Assembly: GCA_002396125.1 (NCBI GenBank)
Contig: DGWL01000013.1
Location: 1-52,984 of the forward strand
Reading direction: 5' to 3'
DNA: 52,984 bases
DNA from: Porphyromonadaceae bacterium UBA4259
Lineage (GTDB): Bacteria > Bacteroidota > Bacteroidia > Bacteroidales > Muribaculaceae
Made by a program: the position numbers and the translations under genes
The notes under the pieces: model-generated
Seen by the model: only the letters and a program-made list of their open reading frames with translations
Database searches by the model: none
What the model was told of the DNA's origin: nothing
In this document: positions 1 through 8,295 of the stretch, piece by piece
How the letters are laid out: every line of letters begins with the position of its first letter
How positions within the stretch are numbered: position 1 is the first letter of the stretch

Positions 1-317
1 GCATAGGAAATAAACTTGAATCCTCGTGTCTCGTCGAATTTCTGAGCTGCCTTAATCAGGCCTAAATTACCTTCGTCAATCAAGTCGGGCAGACTTAATC
101 CTTGGTTTTGGTACTGTTTAGCTACAGACACGACGAAGCGCAGGTTGGCGCTAACGAGCTTGTCAAGTGCCGCCTGGTCACCTTGCTTGATGCGCTGAGC
201 CAGCTCAACTTCCTCGTCGACCGAAATAAGGTCTTTGCGACCTATCTCCTGCAAGTACTTGTCGAGTGACGCGCTCTCGCGATTGGTGATGGATTTTGTG
301 ATTTTTAATTGTCTCAT
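1..317 (-). CDS. rpoD: RNA polymerase primary sigma factor RpoD, N-terminal part (runs off the window)
   Basis: Directs RNA polymerase core to housekeeping promoters. Translation from the ATG at 317 begins MRQLKITKSITNRES and continues through sigma region 1.2 (ASLDKYLQEIGRKDLIS) into region 2 (ANLRFVVSVAKQYQNQGLSL, then DLIDEGNLGLIKAAQKFD and RGFKFISYA). This matches the short Bacteroidota primary sigma factor, which lacks region 1.1 and is normally just under 300 residues; about 105 residues are present here and the C-terminal DNA-binding regions lie outside the window. A -7 element sits about 25 bases upstream. The gene reads away from htrA's 3' end, so both are on the minus strand but rpoD has its own promoter. 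Confidence 0.95.
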   Translation of the reverse strand, partial: MRQLKITKSITNRESASLDKYLQEIGRKDLISVDEEVELAQRIKQGDQAALDKLVSANLRFVVSVAKQYQNQGLSLPDLIDEGNLGLIKAAQKFDETRGFKFISY

Positions 318-342
318 ACCTTTGAATGTAGAGTTAAGCTTG

Positions 343-350
343 CAAAGTTA
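343..350 (-). promoter_or_regulatory. -7 promoter element of rpoD
   Basis: TAACTTTG on the minus strand matches the Bacteroidota -7 consensus TAnnTTTG. It predicts a start of transcription near 337 and a leader of about 20 bases. No TTTG was found at the usual 19-base distance. Confidence 0.6.
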
Positions 351-461
351 CATAAATAATAGTTATGGGAAAAGAAAAGTTCAAAAAATAATATTAATTT
401 AATATATTTTAACTAATGAGGCTGTGTTTTGCTGTCCCAGATGTGGTTTTTAGGGAGAAGA

Positions 462-493
462 CCAAGGCGGCTGCATTGTTGCGGCCGCCTTGG
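462..493 (-). terminator. GC-rich hairpin between htrA and rpoD
   Basis: A 10-bp perfect inverted repeat (CCAAGGCGGC at 462-471, GCCGCCTTGG at 484-493) with a 12-base loop lies downstream of the htrA stop codon. There is no strong T-tract on either side, so it may be a terminator or an mRNA-stabilising structure. Confidence 0.45.
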
Positions 494-543
494 CAATGTG
501 TGTGCGTATGTAAGTCTTAAAAAATATTTCTGGTTACTTTGCC

Positions 544-2103
544 TTATTCGGGGTCGGCGAGGTCGACGGCACGGTAAATCTTCTTGCCTGTGGTGGTGAT
601 ACCGGTGATGAACATCACTTTGTCGCTTTCCTTGTCGCGCATGATTGCGTTATAGATGTCTTCAACCTCATCCTGATTGTTGACACGAATGTTGTTGATG
701 TCGGTGATGATGAAGCCGTCCTTTACTCCGGCATCCTTGAACTTGCCGTCCTTCACTCCAATCACCTTAACGCCATTGCTGATGCCAAGCTCTTCCTTCT
801 CGTCGGCACTAAGCGGCTGGAATGTGCAGCCCAGCGAGGTGAAGTCACTGCTCTTGGTGATGCGAGTGGTGCCCTGGTCATTCTTGAAGGTGACCTCGGT
901 GCTCCTGAGCTTGTTGTCGCGATAGTAGCGCAGGGTGGCCTTGTCGCCAGGACGCAGCTTGCTCATCTCCTCGAGCATGTTGGCACCGCTCTTAATGGTC
1001 ACGCCATTGATGCCCACAATCACGTCGCCCTCGCGCAAGCCGGCTTCCTTGGCGGCACTGCGGTCGTTCACCTTATTAACATATACACCCTCGTTGGTGG
1101 CGGTGATGTTCTCTTCCTTGGCCTTGTCGGCGTCAAGTTCGGTGAATGAGATGCCGAGCACTGCACGCTGCACGCTGCCATATTGCTTGATGTCGGTGAT
1201 GATTTTCTTTACCACGGTGGAAGGAATCGCAAACGAGTGGCCTGAATAATTGCCGGTCTGCGAATAAATCATGGTGTTGATGCCAATGAGTTCGCCATCA
1301 ACATTGACGAGTGCTCCACCGCTGTTGCCAGGGTTAACTGCGGCGTCGTGCTGGAGGAACGACTCAATTCCCACGTTGTTGCCCTTGTTTACACCACGGG
1401 CCTTGGCGCTAACGATACCGGCTGTAACTGTTGAATTCAGGCCAAAGGGGTTGCCCACAGCAAGAACCCATTCGCCAACCTTGACGTTGTCGCTGTTGCC
1501 GAAAATGATGGGGCTGAGCTTGGTGGCCGAAATCTTGAGCAGGGCAATGTCGGTGTTGGGGTCGGTGCCAATCACGCGGGCATTGAACTTGCGATTGTCG
1601 TTAAGGGTGACCTCAAGTTTCTCGGCACCGTCAATCACGTGGTTGTTGGTAACGATGTAGCCATCCTCGCTGATGATTACGCCCGAACCCAAGCCCTTGG
1701 GCTGTGGTTCCTGCTTAGATTGCTGCTGTTGCTGCTGGCGGCGCTGCGAGTTGCCTTGGCCACCAAAACCGGGGCCAAAGAAGAATTCAAACGGGTCGAA
1801 GTCGCCACCGCCGTAGAACTGCTGCTGGCGTGGTGTGGCAAACGACTTGATGCTCACTACCGAGTTGATTGAGCTCTCGGCTGCACGGGTAAAGTCGATG
1901 GCGCCGGCATAGCGTGATGCCTGTGGAACTGTGCGGGTCGAAGTCTTAACGATGCCGTCATCCTCTACCTGCGCGGCTTGACTTTCACTCTGAACATATA
2001 TGTTCCTGATTTTCTCTACTCCCGATGTTGCCAGGATAGTGGTTGCCGAACCAAATACCGAGGCTGCAACCATCATCAATGCTAATTTCTTTGTGTTTGT
2101 CAT
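544..2103 (-). CDS. degP: HtrA/DegP-family periplasmic serine endoprotease
   Basis: Envelope quality-control protease of the Do/DegQ type that degrades misfolded periplasmic proteins. The ATG at 2103 is preferred over one 63 bases upstream because the sequence from it (MTNTKKLALMMVAASVFG) forms a normal signal/anchor segment. In that 519-residue numbering the trypsin-like triad is visible as His155 (TNNHVID), Asp185 (NTDIALL) and Ser261 (GNSGGAL). Two PDZ domains follow at about 300-410 and 425-519. A glutamine-rich stretch (QRRQQQQQQS) and a Phe/Gly-rich segment precede the protease domain, as in other Bacteroidales HtrA proteins. It is transcribed divergently from the porin operon; no clear -7 element was found for it. 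Confidence 0.95.
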   Translation of the reverse strand: MTNTKKLALMMVAASVFGSATTILATSGVEKIRNIYVQSESQAAQVEDDGIVKTSTRTVPQASRYAGAIDFTRAAESSINSVVSIKSFATPRQQQFYGGGDFDPFEFFFGPGFGGQGNSQRRQQQQQQSKQEPQPKGLGSGVIISEDGYIVTNNHVIDGAEKLEVTLNDNRKFNARVIGTDPNTDIALLKISATKLSPIIFGNSDNVKVGEWVLAVGNPFGLNSTVTAGIVSAKARGVNKGNNVGIESFLQHDAAVNPGNSGGALVNVDGELIGINTMIYSQTGNYSGHSFAIPSTVVKKIITDIKQYGSVQRAVLGISFTELDADKAKEENITATNEGVYVNKVNDRSAAKEAGLREGDVIVGINGVTIKSGANMLEEMSKLRPGDKATLRYYRDNKLRSTEVTFKNDQGTTRITKSSDFTSLGCTFQPLSADEKEELGISNGVKVIGVKDGKFKDAGVKDGFIITDINNIRVNNQDEVEDIYNAIMRDKESDKVMFITGITTTGKKIYRAVDLADPE

Positions 2104-2476
2104 AATCCTATGTGTTAAAATTTTTGTTCGTTTTAAAACTATAATCGTTAAAATTAACTTTTGCATTTCAAACGTAAAAGTACATCGAAAAATTGCAAAA
2201 GCAATACCAAACTAGCTTATTTTAAACTAAATTAAGACCGCTAGACCATCTTTTTTAATTCTTTAATAATAGAATTGCAAAAAAGATGTTTTGAACTCAT
2301 TTTGTTATGTCATGACAAAGAGAGTTGTCTGCATCTGTGTGACTCTTGAGCAGGCGATATTGTCATTGAAAAGTCTGTTTTCGGGTGGTGTGAAGTGTTG
2401 TATTTACTTAAATATTATTATATTTATTAATGTGTATAACCCATTATTTAATTAAAGTTGCTACCTTTGCACTTCA
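2104..2476. other. 373-base divergent intergenic region, htrA / porin operon
   Basis: AT-rich and without a plausible gene. It holds a hairpin (CATCTTTTTT at 2247-2256 with AAAAAAGATG at 2279-2288, plus an inner AATTC/GAATT pair), a 10-base palindrome TGTCATGACA at 2308-2317, and a -7 element at 2462-2469. The palindrome could be an operator, but nothing in the sequence identifies its regulator. Confidence 0.5.
2462..2469 (+). promoter_or_regulatory. -7 promoter element of the porin operon
   Basis: TACCTTTG fits TAnnTTTG. Only seven bases separate it from the ATG at 2477, so transcription would begin at or within a few bases of the start codon. No -33 TTTG at 19 bases was found. Confidence 0.6.
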
Positions 2477-4498
2477 ATGAAGAACGAATTGACAAAATAT
2501 TGCGCCATAATATTACTGCTGTTGCTGGCACCGGTGGTGGTGATGAATGCTCAGCAGCCCACACTGGTGACCGCAAAGGCACCTGTTAAGAAATCTAAGG
2601 GTGTGAAGGTGGAGCCTAGCTATGCATGGAAAATCAGTGAACCGCTGGGACTACACTATGAGGCTACTATCGACACCTTGTTCCTGAACTACCACAAGGC
2701 GGCCGTGCCATCGCATGTGAGCAATGCTTGGGCGACAACTGGCAACTTCGGTGCCTCGGGCCAGAACCAGATTTTCTTTGAACGCAAACCCATAAGCGAG
2801 TTTTTCTTCAGGGATGCTGTTGAAAACTGGCTGCCAAGTGTCGCCACGCAGCATTACTTCAATACTCGCATTCCCATGACATTAATCTCGCACAACACCG
2901 GCGGTAACAAGTATAGCAATCAAGATCGCACTCAAGTGCTCTTCTCGGGCAACGTCGACAAACGATTGCAGCTAGGTGGTGCTATCGACTATATCTACTC
3001 TAAGGGCTCCTATAACTACCAGGCCGACAAGAATTTCCGCTGGAGTCTTTTCGGAAGCTACATCGGTGACCGCTATGAGATGCAGACCTTTTTCAATAGC
3101 TTTAAGTATACCGGTCAGGAGAATGGCGGCATTACCAATGACCTCTACATTACCGACCCGGCCAAAGTGCAGGGTGGTGAGACAAAGGTCGATAACAAGA
3201 GTATTCCCACCAACCTCTCTGCCGCGCAAAGCAAGTTGTCGGGCTTGGAGTTCTACATGAATCACAGCTACAATGTGGGGCACTATCGTTATCAGCGCGA
3301 CTCGGTGACCGATACCATTATTGGCCGAACCTATATCCCCGTGACACGATTCATTTGGACCTTCGACTTTAAGAATGGAAAGCATAATTTTCTAAACCAG
3401 AATGCCTCGCAGGATGAATCGTTCTTCGAGAACCGTTACCTCTCGCTCACGGGAACCGACGAGGCAACAAGCTACTGGCGATTGCGCAACACGCTTGGTG
3501 TTTCGCTGCTTGAAGGTTTCAACAAGTACGCGAAATTCGGCTTCGCGCTTTACGGCACTCACGAGTTGAGGCGCTACAAGCAGGTTGCCGATAGTGTGAG
3601 CGGCACCGAGCTGCCCGAGGGGCTAGTGGAACTGCCTGTGAGTGTTCCGGCCACTAAGACGCAAAACCTGCTGTGGGTGGGTGGTCAGCTCACCAAGCAA
3701 CGAGGCTCTATCTTGACCTACTCGGCCACAGCGCAGTTTGGCGTGCTGGGCGATGTTGCCGGCGACATCGACATTGAGGGTAATGTGAACACACGTTTCA
3801 AGCTCTTTGGCGACACTGTGCAACTCAAGGCCTACGGTTATTTTAAAAACCTCACCGCCCCCTATTTGCTGCGGCAATTTATTTCTAACCATTATGCGTG
3901 GGACAACAGTTTCTCCAAGGAGCAACGTTTCCGCGTGGGTGGAATACTTGAGTTGCCGTGGATTCACACTAAGATTAATGTGGGATACGAGACTCTCAAT
4001 AATTTCATCTTTTTCAACAGCAGTGCGTTGCCCGAGCAAGCCTCTAGCGCAGTGCATGTGTTGCACATGGCTCTGAGTAATCACTTGGGATTTGGCATCT
4101 TTAACTGGGACAACGATGTGGTTTACCAAACATCGTCAAGCCAGGAGGTGTTGCCGTTGCCCAAGTTCTCGATTTTTAGCAATATGTATCTCAAGTTCAA
4201 GGTGGCAAGGGTGCTTGATGTGCAAGTGGGTGTTGACTGCAACTACTACACCAAGTATCATGCGCCCACCTATAATCCCGCCACAATGTCATTTTACAAC
4301 CAGAGCGAGGTGGACTGTGGTAATTTTGCCATTGCCGATGTGTATGCTAATTTCAAGCTCAAGAAAGCACGCTTCTATGTGATGTATAGCCACGCCAACA
4401 AGGGCCTTGTGGGAGGTAATAACTATTTTTCAATACCTCACTATCCGCTCAATCCCGCTTGCTTCAGGATTGGTGTTTCAGTCGACTTTGTGAACTAA
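2477..4498 (+). CDS. Putative outer-membrane porin (Porin_10-like beta-barrel)
   Basis: The 673-residue product starts with a signal peptide (MKNELTKYCAIILLLLLAP, cleavage near MNA-QQ). The body has the alternating aromatic/polar pattern of a transmembrane beta-barrel: many short strands ending in Tyr, Phe or Trp, with Asn/Gly/Asp-rich loops. Segments such as YNVGHYRYQRD and the C-terminal FRIGVSVDFVN suit an outer-membrane protein ending in an aromatic strand. It resembles the large uncharacterised Bacteroidetes putative-porin family (Porin_10). It is followed after 15 bases by the solute-binding protein gene and then by a sodium symporter, so its job is probably solute entry across the outer membrane. 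The substrate is unknown. Confidence 0.8.
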   Translation: MKNELTKYCAIILLLLLAPVVVMNAQQPTLVTAKAPVKKSKGVKVEPSYAWKISEPLGLHYEATIDTLFLNYHKAAVPSHVSNAWATTGNFGASGQNQIFFERKPISEFFFRDAVENWLPSVATQHYFNTRIPMTLISHNTGGNKYSNQDRTQVLFSGNVDKRLQLGGAIDYIYSKGSYNYQADKNFRWSLFGSYIGDRYEMQTFFNSFKYTGQENGGITNDLYITDPAKVQGGETKVDNKSIPTNLSAAQSKLSGLEFYMNHSYNVGHYRYQRDSVTDTIIGRTYIPVTRFIWTFDFKNGKHNFLNQNASQDESFFENRYLSLTGTDEATSYWRLRNTLGVSLLEGFNKYAKFGFALYGTHELRRYKQVADSVSGTELPEGLVELPVSVPATKTQNLLWVGGQLTKQRGSILTYSATAQFGVLGDVAGDIDIEGNVNTRFKLFGDTVQLKAYGYFKNLTAPYLLRQFISNHYAWDNSFSKEQRFRVGGILELPWIHTKINVGYETLNNFIFFNSSALPEQASSAVHVLHMALSNHLGFGIFNWDNDVVYQTSSSQEVLPLPKFSIFSNMYLKFKVARVLDVQVGVDCNYYTKYHAPTYNPATMSFYNQSEVDCGNFAIADVYANFKLKKARFYVMYSHANKGLVGGNNYFSIPHYPLNPACFRIGVSVDFVN

Positions 4499-4513
4499 AT
4501 AATAAACTGTATA

Positions 4514-5362
4514 ATGATCAAGAAATTCTCCAAAATAAAGACGTGGCAATTGTGGCTCTACTTGGCGCTGCTTGCCGTGGTGATTGTAGCTATGGTCATG
4601 CTACGCAATTGTGGCGGCGACAATGTTAAAGTGGCTTCCTACAGTCGCACAGCCAGTGCCAGCGGTGGCGACACTATTGATGTGGCGATAGAGTATTCAC
4701 CACTCTCGTGTTATGCCTATGGCGACACTTTGGGCGGTTTCAACTACGACTTCCTGCGTCTGCTGGCCGATAGTTGCGGAGTGGTGATGAAATATCATCC
4801 CATTGTGAGTCTTAAAGTCGCGCTCGACGGATTGCAGAGTGGCCTCTACGACGTGATGGCGGCACAGTTTCCTGTCACTCGCGAGAACAAGGCCCGCTAC
4901 CTTTTCACCCAAGCGCTTTATCTCGACAACCAGGTGCTGGTGCAGCGGCGGGCACAGGACGGTAGTCTGGCCATCAACTCGCAGCTTGACCTTGCCGGCG
5001 ACACTGTCAACATTGTAAAAGGCTCTCCCATGCGCGACCGCATCATCAGCCTCTCTCGAGAGATTGGCGACACGATTCATGTGATTCAAGACTCTATCTA
5101 TGGTCCCGAACAGCTATTCCTGATGGTTTCGACCGGCGACATCAAGTATGCGGTCATCAACGAGTCAATAGCCCGCAAGATGGCTGCTACTCATCCCAAT
5201 GTCGATATCTCCACCGCAATCAGTTTCTCGCAGTTTCAGTCACTGGCTTTGCGCAAGGACAGCCAGGAACTGCTCGACAATTTCAACAAGTGGATTACAC
5301 GAGTGAAAAAGATGCCGCAGTATAGGGCTATCTACAACAAGTATTTCAAGGTGGGGGAGTAG
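4514..5362 (+). CDS. Membrane-anchored periplasmic solute-binding protein (SBP_bac_3 type)
   Basis: A 282-residue protein with one N-terminal transmembrane segment (WLYLALLAVVIVAMVML, about 14-30) followed by a family 3 solute-binding fold. Visible hallmarks are SPLSCYAYGDTLGGFNYDFL near the domain start, the LQSGLYDVMAAQFPVTRENK segment typical of amino-acid binding proteins and of the MltF N-terminal domain, and KYAVINESIARKM near the end of lobe two. No lytic transglycosylase domain follows. The Cys after the transmembrane segment (LRNCGG) is a poor lipobox, so a transmembrane anchor is more likely than a lipid anchor. No ABC permease or ATPase is adjacent; instead a sodium symporter gene follows after 30 bases. 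Confidence 0.8.
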   Translation: MIKKFSKIKTWQLWLYLALLAVVIVAMVMLRNCGGDNVKVASYSRTASASGGDTIDVAIEYSPLSCYAYGDTLGGFNYDFLRLLADSCGVVMKYHPIVSLKVALDGLQSGLYDVMAAQFPVTRENKARYLFTQALYLDNQVLVQRRAQDGSLAINSQLDLAGDTVNIVKGSPMRDRIISLSREIGDTIHVIQDSIYGPEQLFLMVSTGDIKYAVINESIARKMAATHPNVDISTAISFSQFQSLALRKDSQELLDNFNKWITRVKKMPQYRAIYNKYFKVGE

Positions 5363-5392
5363 TGCCGAAATTCAAGATTAAACCCGGTTGCT

Positions 5393-6835
5393 ATGCTTGA
5401 TGATATAACTCGTTTCCTCTCGGTCGACGGATGGCTTAACACCACCTTAAAGCAGATTGAAGAGATGCTGTGGGGATGGAACTTCCATAGTATGATATTC
5501 ATACTTGCCGGTTGTGGAATCTATTTCACTCTGCGCTCACGCTTTGTCCAGTTCAGAATGTTGCCCGAGATGTTTCGACTTCTCACCGAGGCTGTGCCCA
5601 AGAACGACCACAAGCATCACATCTCATCTTTTCAGGCATTTGCGGTGTCGCTTGCTACGCGTGTGGGAACAGGCAACTTGGCCGGTGTTGCCACTGCTAT
5701 TGCCGTGGGTGGCCCCGGGTCGGTGTTCTGGATGTGGATTATAGCACTCATTGGTGCCGCTACGGCCTTTGTGGAATCGACTCTGGCACAACTTTTCAAG
5801 CGCAGGCATGGCGAGTCGTTCATTGGTGGTCCTGCCTACTACATCTTGCATGGGTTGCATTGTCGCTGGATGGCTGTGCTTTTTGCTGTTTTGCTCACAC
5901 TCACCTTCGGGCTTTCCTATAACTCCATTCAAAGCAATACCATTGCCGGTGCCATGGAACGGGCATTCGGTGTCGACCACGTCGTTGTGGGTGTTGTACT
6001 CACGGTGGTGGCGTTGGCAATAGTGTTTGGCGGTATTCATCGCATTGCGCGTTTCAGCAGTGTGATTGTGCCGTTGATGGCGATAGGCTACTTCTTGCTG
6101 GCTTTGGTGATAATTGTCATGAACTACGATCAAGTGCCCGCTGTGATGCGTCTTATTATTGATGACGCCTTTGGTGTGGGTTCCATGGCTGGTGGCGCCA
6201 TCGGTGTTACCATGCGTGAGGGAATAAAACGAGGACTCTTCAGCAACGAGGCGGGTGAAGGCTCGGCGCCCAATGTGGCGGCCACAGCATCGGTCACACA
6301 TCCGGTTAAGCAAGGCTTGATACAATCGTTGGGTGTGTTTACCGACACTATTGTGGTGTGCACATGCACCGCGTTCATCATCCTGCTGAGCGGCCTTTAT
6401 GGCACCGGCGACTCCGGTATTGTGCTGACGCAGAATTCCCTTGAATCGCACATCGGGCCTGTAGGGCAATATTTCTTGGCAGCGGCAATTCTGTTCTTTG
6501 CATTCAGCAGCATTATTGGCAATTACTATTATGGCGAGGCCAATATTCTTTTCCTCACGCGCAAGCGTTGGGTGCTGCAGGCGTTTCGCGTCCTATCGGG
6601 TGGAGTGATGGTGATGATGGGAGCCATGGCAAGCCTTGACTTGGTGTGGAGCTTGGGCGACGTGTTCATGGCATTAATAACGTTATGCAACCTGGTGGCT
6701 ATAGTGCTGCTAGGCAAGTACGCAATAGCTTTGCTCAATGACTACCGCAGCCAGAAGCGTCGAGGCATAAAAGACCCCACTTTCAACAAGCGGTCTATGC
6801 CCTCTATTGCTGGCGATCTTGATGCTTGGGATTAA
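5393..6835 (+). CDS. Sodium:alanine/glycine symporter family protein (AGCS)
   Basis: Inner-membrane carrier of 480 residues with about ten or more hydrophobic helices. The family signature is clear at 91-109 (VGTGNLAGVATAIAVGGPG), followed by FVESTLAQLFKRR, IGGPAYYI and the conserved GLFSNEAGEGSAPNVAATA motif. AGCS members import alanine, glycine or related small amino acids with sodium (or protons); the exact substrate cannot be read from the sequence. It is the third gene of the porin/binding-protein operon. Confidence 0.93.
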   Translation: MLDDITRFLSVDGWLNTTLKQIEEMLWGWNFHSMIFILAGCGIYFTLRSRFVQFRMLPEMFRLLTEAVPKNDHKHHISSFQAFAVSLATRVGTGNLAGVATAIAVGGPGSVFWMWIIALIGAATAFVESTLAQLFKRRHGESFIGGPAYYILHGLHCRWMAVLFAVLLTLTFGLSYNSIQSNTIAGAMERAFGVDHVVVGVVLTVVALAIVFGGIHRIARFSSVIVPLMAIGYFLLALVIIVMNYDQVPAVMRLIIDDAFGVGSMAGGAIGVTMREGIKRGLFSNEAGEGSAPNVAATASVTHPVKQGLIQSLGVFTDTIVVCTCTAFIILLSGLYGTGDSGIVLTQNSLESHIGPVGQYFLAAAILFFAFSSIIGNYYYGEANILFLTRKRWVLQAFRVLSGGVMVMMGAMASLDLVWSLGDVFMALITLCNLVAIVLLGKYAIALLNDYRSQKRRGIKDPTFNKRSMPSIAGDLDAWD

Positions 6836-6920
6836 TTGCGAATGTGGCATTTTTATGCAAAAAGATGTTATTGACCACACATTTGTGCTTATGGACTAGG
6901 GCAAGATGAATTTTTTTTCT

Positions 6921-6928
6921 TAATTTTG
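6921..6928 (+). promoter_or_regulatory. -7 promoter element of the mlaD-like gene
   Basis: TAATTTTG matches TAnnTTTG and lies about 60 bases before the ATG at 6989, in the only sizeable gap between the symporter and mlaD-like genes. Confidence 0.55.
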
Positions 6929-6988
6929 CAAGTTGTTTGAAACGTTGTAAATTGTTAGAACTTATTATAATCACTCAATCTACGATAG

Positions 6989-7951
6989 ATGAAATCGATA
7001 TTTTCTAAAAACGCGATAATAGCCATCGTGATATTGCTGGGAATTGCTTTACTTTACTGGGGACTGGAGTTCCTCAAGGGTATTAATCTCTTTGAACCAG
7101 CCAATTTCTATGTGGCAAAGTTTGAGAAAGTAAATGGACTTAATGTGTCGGCACCGGTTACTGTTAACGGTTTCCAGGTGGGATTAATCAAGGACATTCA
7201 ATATGACTACAAAACTAATGAGATAGAGGTCAAGATGAGTCTTGACGATGAACTGAAGATTCCTGTTGGCTCATCGGTGACACTGTCGAGCGACCTGTTG
7301 GGCACAGCTTCGCTGGTACTCAACCTTGCGCAAGGAAATACCTATTATAAAAAAGGATCGACTATTCCCAGTGCCATAAATTCCGGGCTCATGGACAAGG
7401 TGGGTAAGGATGTCATGCCGCAAGTGAGTGAGATCCTGCCCCATGTCAACGAAATCCTCACCAACGTGAACAAGCTGCTCTCCAACCCGGCATTAAACAA
7501 CTCGGTATCGCAGTTTGACGATATTGTGGGTAAAATCAATACCAGTGCCAACGACCTTAACTTGATGCTGGGCAATCTCACATCGCTCTCGGGTAGCCTC
7601 AATGCCAGTGTGCCCGGAATGATTAACGAGTTTAAGGGCGTGGGCGGCAAGGTTGATGGCACAATGAGCAATTTCCAAACCTTGAGTAGTACCCTTAACA
7701 CTAAGGTTAATGAGATACCTACCGACCAATTGCAGACTACCATTAACGATCTTAATGCCACGCTCACTAATCTAAAGCAGCTCACAGCCGAGCTTAATGC
7801 CAAGCTTAACGACAATAACTCATCGCTTGGATTACTGCTGAATGATAGGCAATTATATGACAATGCCAATGGTGCGGTTATGAGCCTTGATTCGCTCTTG
7901 ACCGATATAAAAGCTAACCCAAAGCGCTATATAACTATCAAAGTTTTCTAA
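6989..7951 (+). CDS. MlaD/MCE-family lipid transport protein
   Basis: A 320-residue protein with one N-terminal transmembrane helix (about 9-27, AIIAIVILLGIALLYWG) and one MCE domain at about 37-115 (FYVAKFEKVNGLNVSAPVTV through SVTLSSDLLGTASLVL). The rest is a long, repetitive helical region rich in Asn, Leu and Ser. MCE proteins form periplasmic channels or shuttles for phospholipids between the membranes. Partner ATPase and permease genes (mlaF, mlaE) are not in the window, as is usual for Bacteroidetes loci with a single MCE gene. A strong terminator follows directly. Confidence 0.88.
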   Translation: MKSIFSKNAIIAIVILLGIALLYWGLEFLKGINLFEPANFYVAKFEKVNGLNVSAPVTVNGFQVGLIKDIQYDYKTNEIEVKMSLDDELKIPVGSSVTLSSDLLGTASLVLNLAQGNTYYKKGSTIPSAINSGLMDKVGKDVMPQVSEILPHVNEILTNVNKLLSNPALNNSVSQFDDIVGKINTSANDLNLMLGNLTSLSGSLNASVPGMINEFKGVGGKVDGTMSNFQTLSSTLNTKVNEIPTDQLQTTINDLNATLTNLKQLTAELNAKLNDNNSSLGLLLNDRQLYDNANGAVMSLDSLLTDIKANPKRYITIKVF

Positions 7952-7970
7952 AAACGGGCGTTTTGATAAT

Positions 7971-8010
7971 AAAATGCTTATTAGGAATGATTCCAAATAA
8001 GCATTTTTTT
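7971..8010 (+). terminator. Rho-independent terminator after the mlaD-like gene
   Basis: A 12-bp perfect stem (AAAATGCTTATT at 7971-7982, AATAAGCATTTT at 7996-8007) with a loop that can itself pair (GGAAT/ATTCC), followed by a T-run continuing to 8011. Confidence 0.88.
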
Positions 8011-8089
8011 TGCTCTTCATTACGGTGAAATGAATTCACTTGAAAATGCCATAAATACCGCCTTTGCAATCGGCGACAAAGCAGTATGA

Positions 8090-8098
8090 TTATGCACA
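8090..8098 (+). promoter_or_regulatory. DnaA box (TTATGCACA)
   Basis: Exact match to TTATNCACA, about 200 bases upstream of dnaA. A second site, TGTGCATTT at 8127-8135 (7 of 9 on the complement), lies in the opposite orientation; together they form the inverted repeat ATGCACA/TGTGCAT. The likely role is DnaA autoregulation; an origin function is possible. Confidence 0.5.
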
Positions 8099-8240
8099 AC
8101 TTTTCTAAATAGTTGAAAAATAGAAGTGTGCATTTGCTATGAGCCACCAATAGGGGTGTAGTTGCGTAAGATGCTGATTTCCATGGTAGTTATAAGCGTT
8201 TTTAAAAATGCAAATTTTTTTCAATTTTTTTTTATTAAAA

Positions 8241-8256
8241 GATATTTGGAAATTTG
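8241..8256 (+). promoter_or_regulatory. Two tandem near-consensus -7 elements of dnaA
   Basis: GATATTTG (8241-8248) and GAAATTTG (8249-8256) each match TAnnTTTG except at the first base. They lie about 40-50 bases upstream of the dnaA ATG. Confidence 0.4.
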
Positions 8257-8295
8257 TACTGCTAAAACAAGCGCCTATTAGGCAAATTGAAGTAA

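Larger units (their letters stand above)
7952..8295. other. 344-base intergenic region upstream of dnaA
   Basis: Contains the mlaD-like terminator (7971-8010), a consensus DnaA box at 8090-8098, a second related box in opposite orientation near 8127-8135, a very AT-rich run from about 8200 to 8240, and two near-consensus -7 elements before dnaA. Minus-strand open frames of about 70 codons here look like chance frames in AT-rich DNA. Confidence 0.6.

Noticed and set aside
5624..6469. A 281-codon minus-strand frame inside the symporter gene
   Set aside because: It is antisense to a well-conserved AGCS protein, is rich in His/Arg/Thr as expected from an antisense frame, and has no domain.
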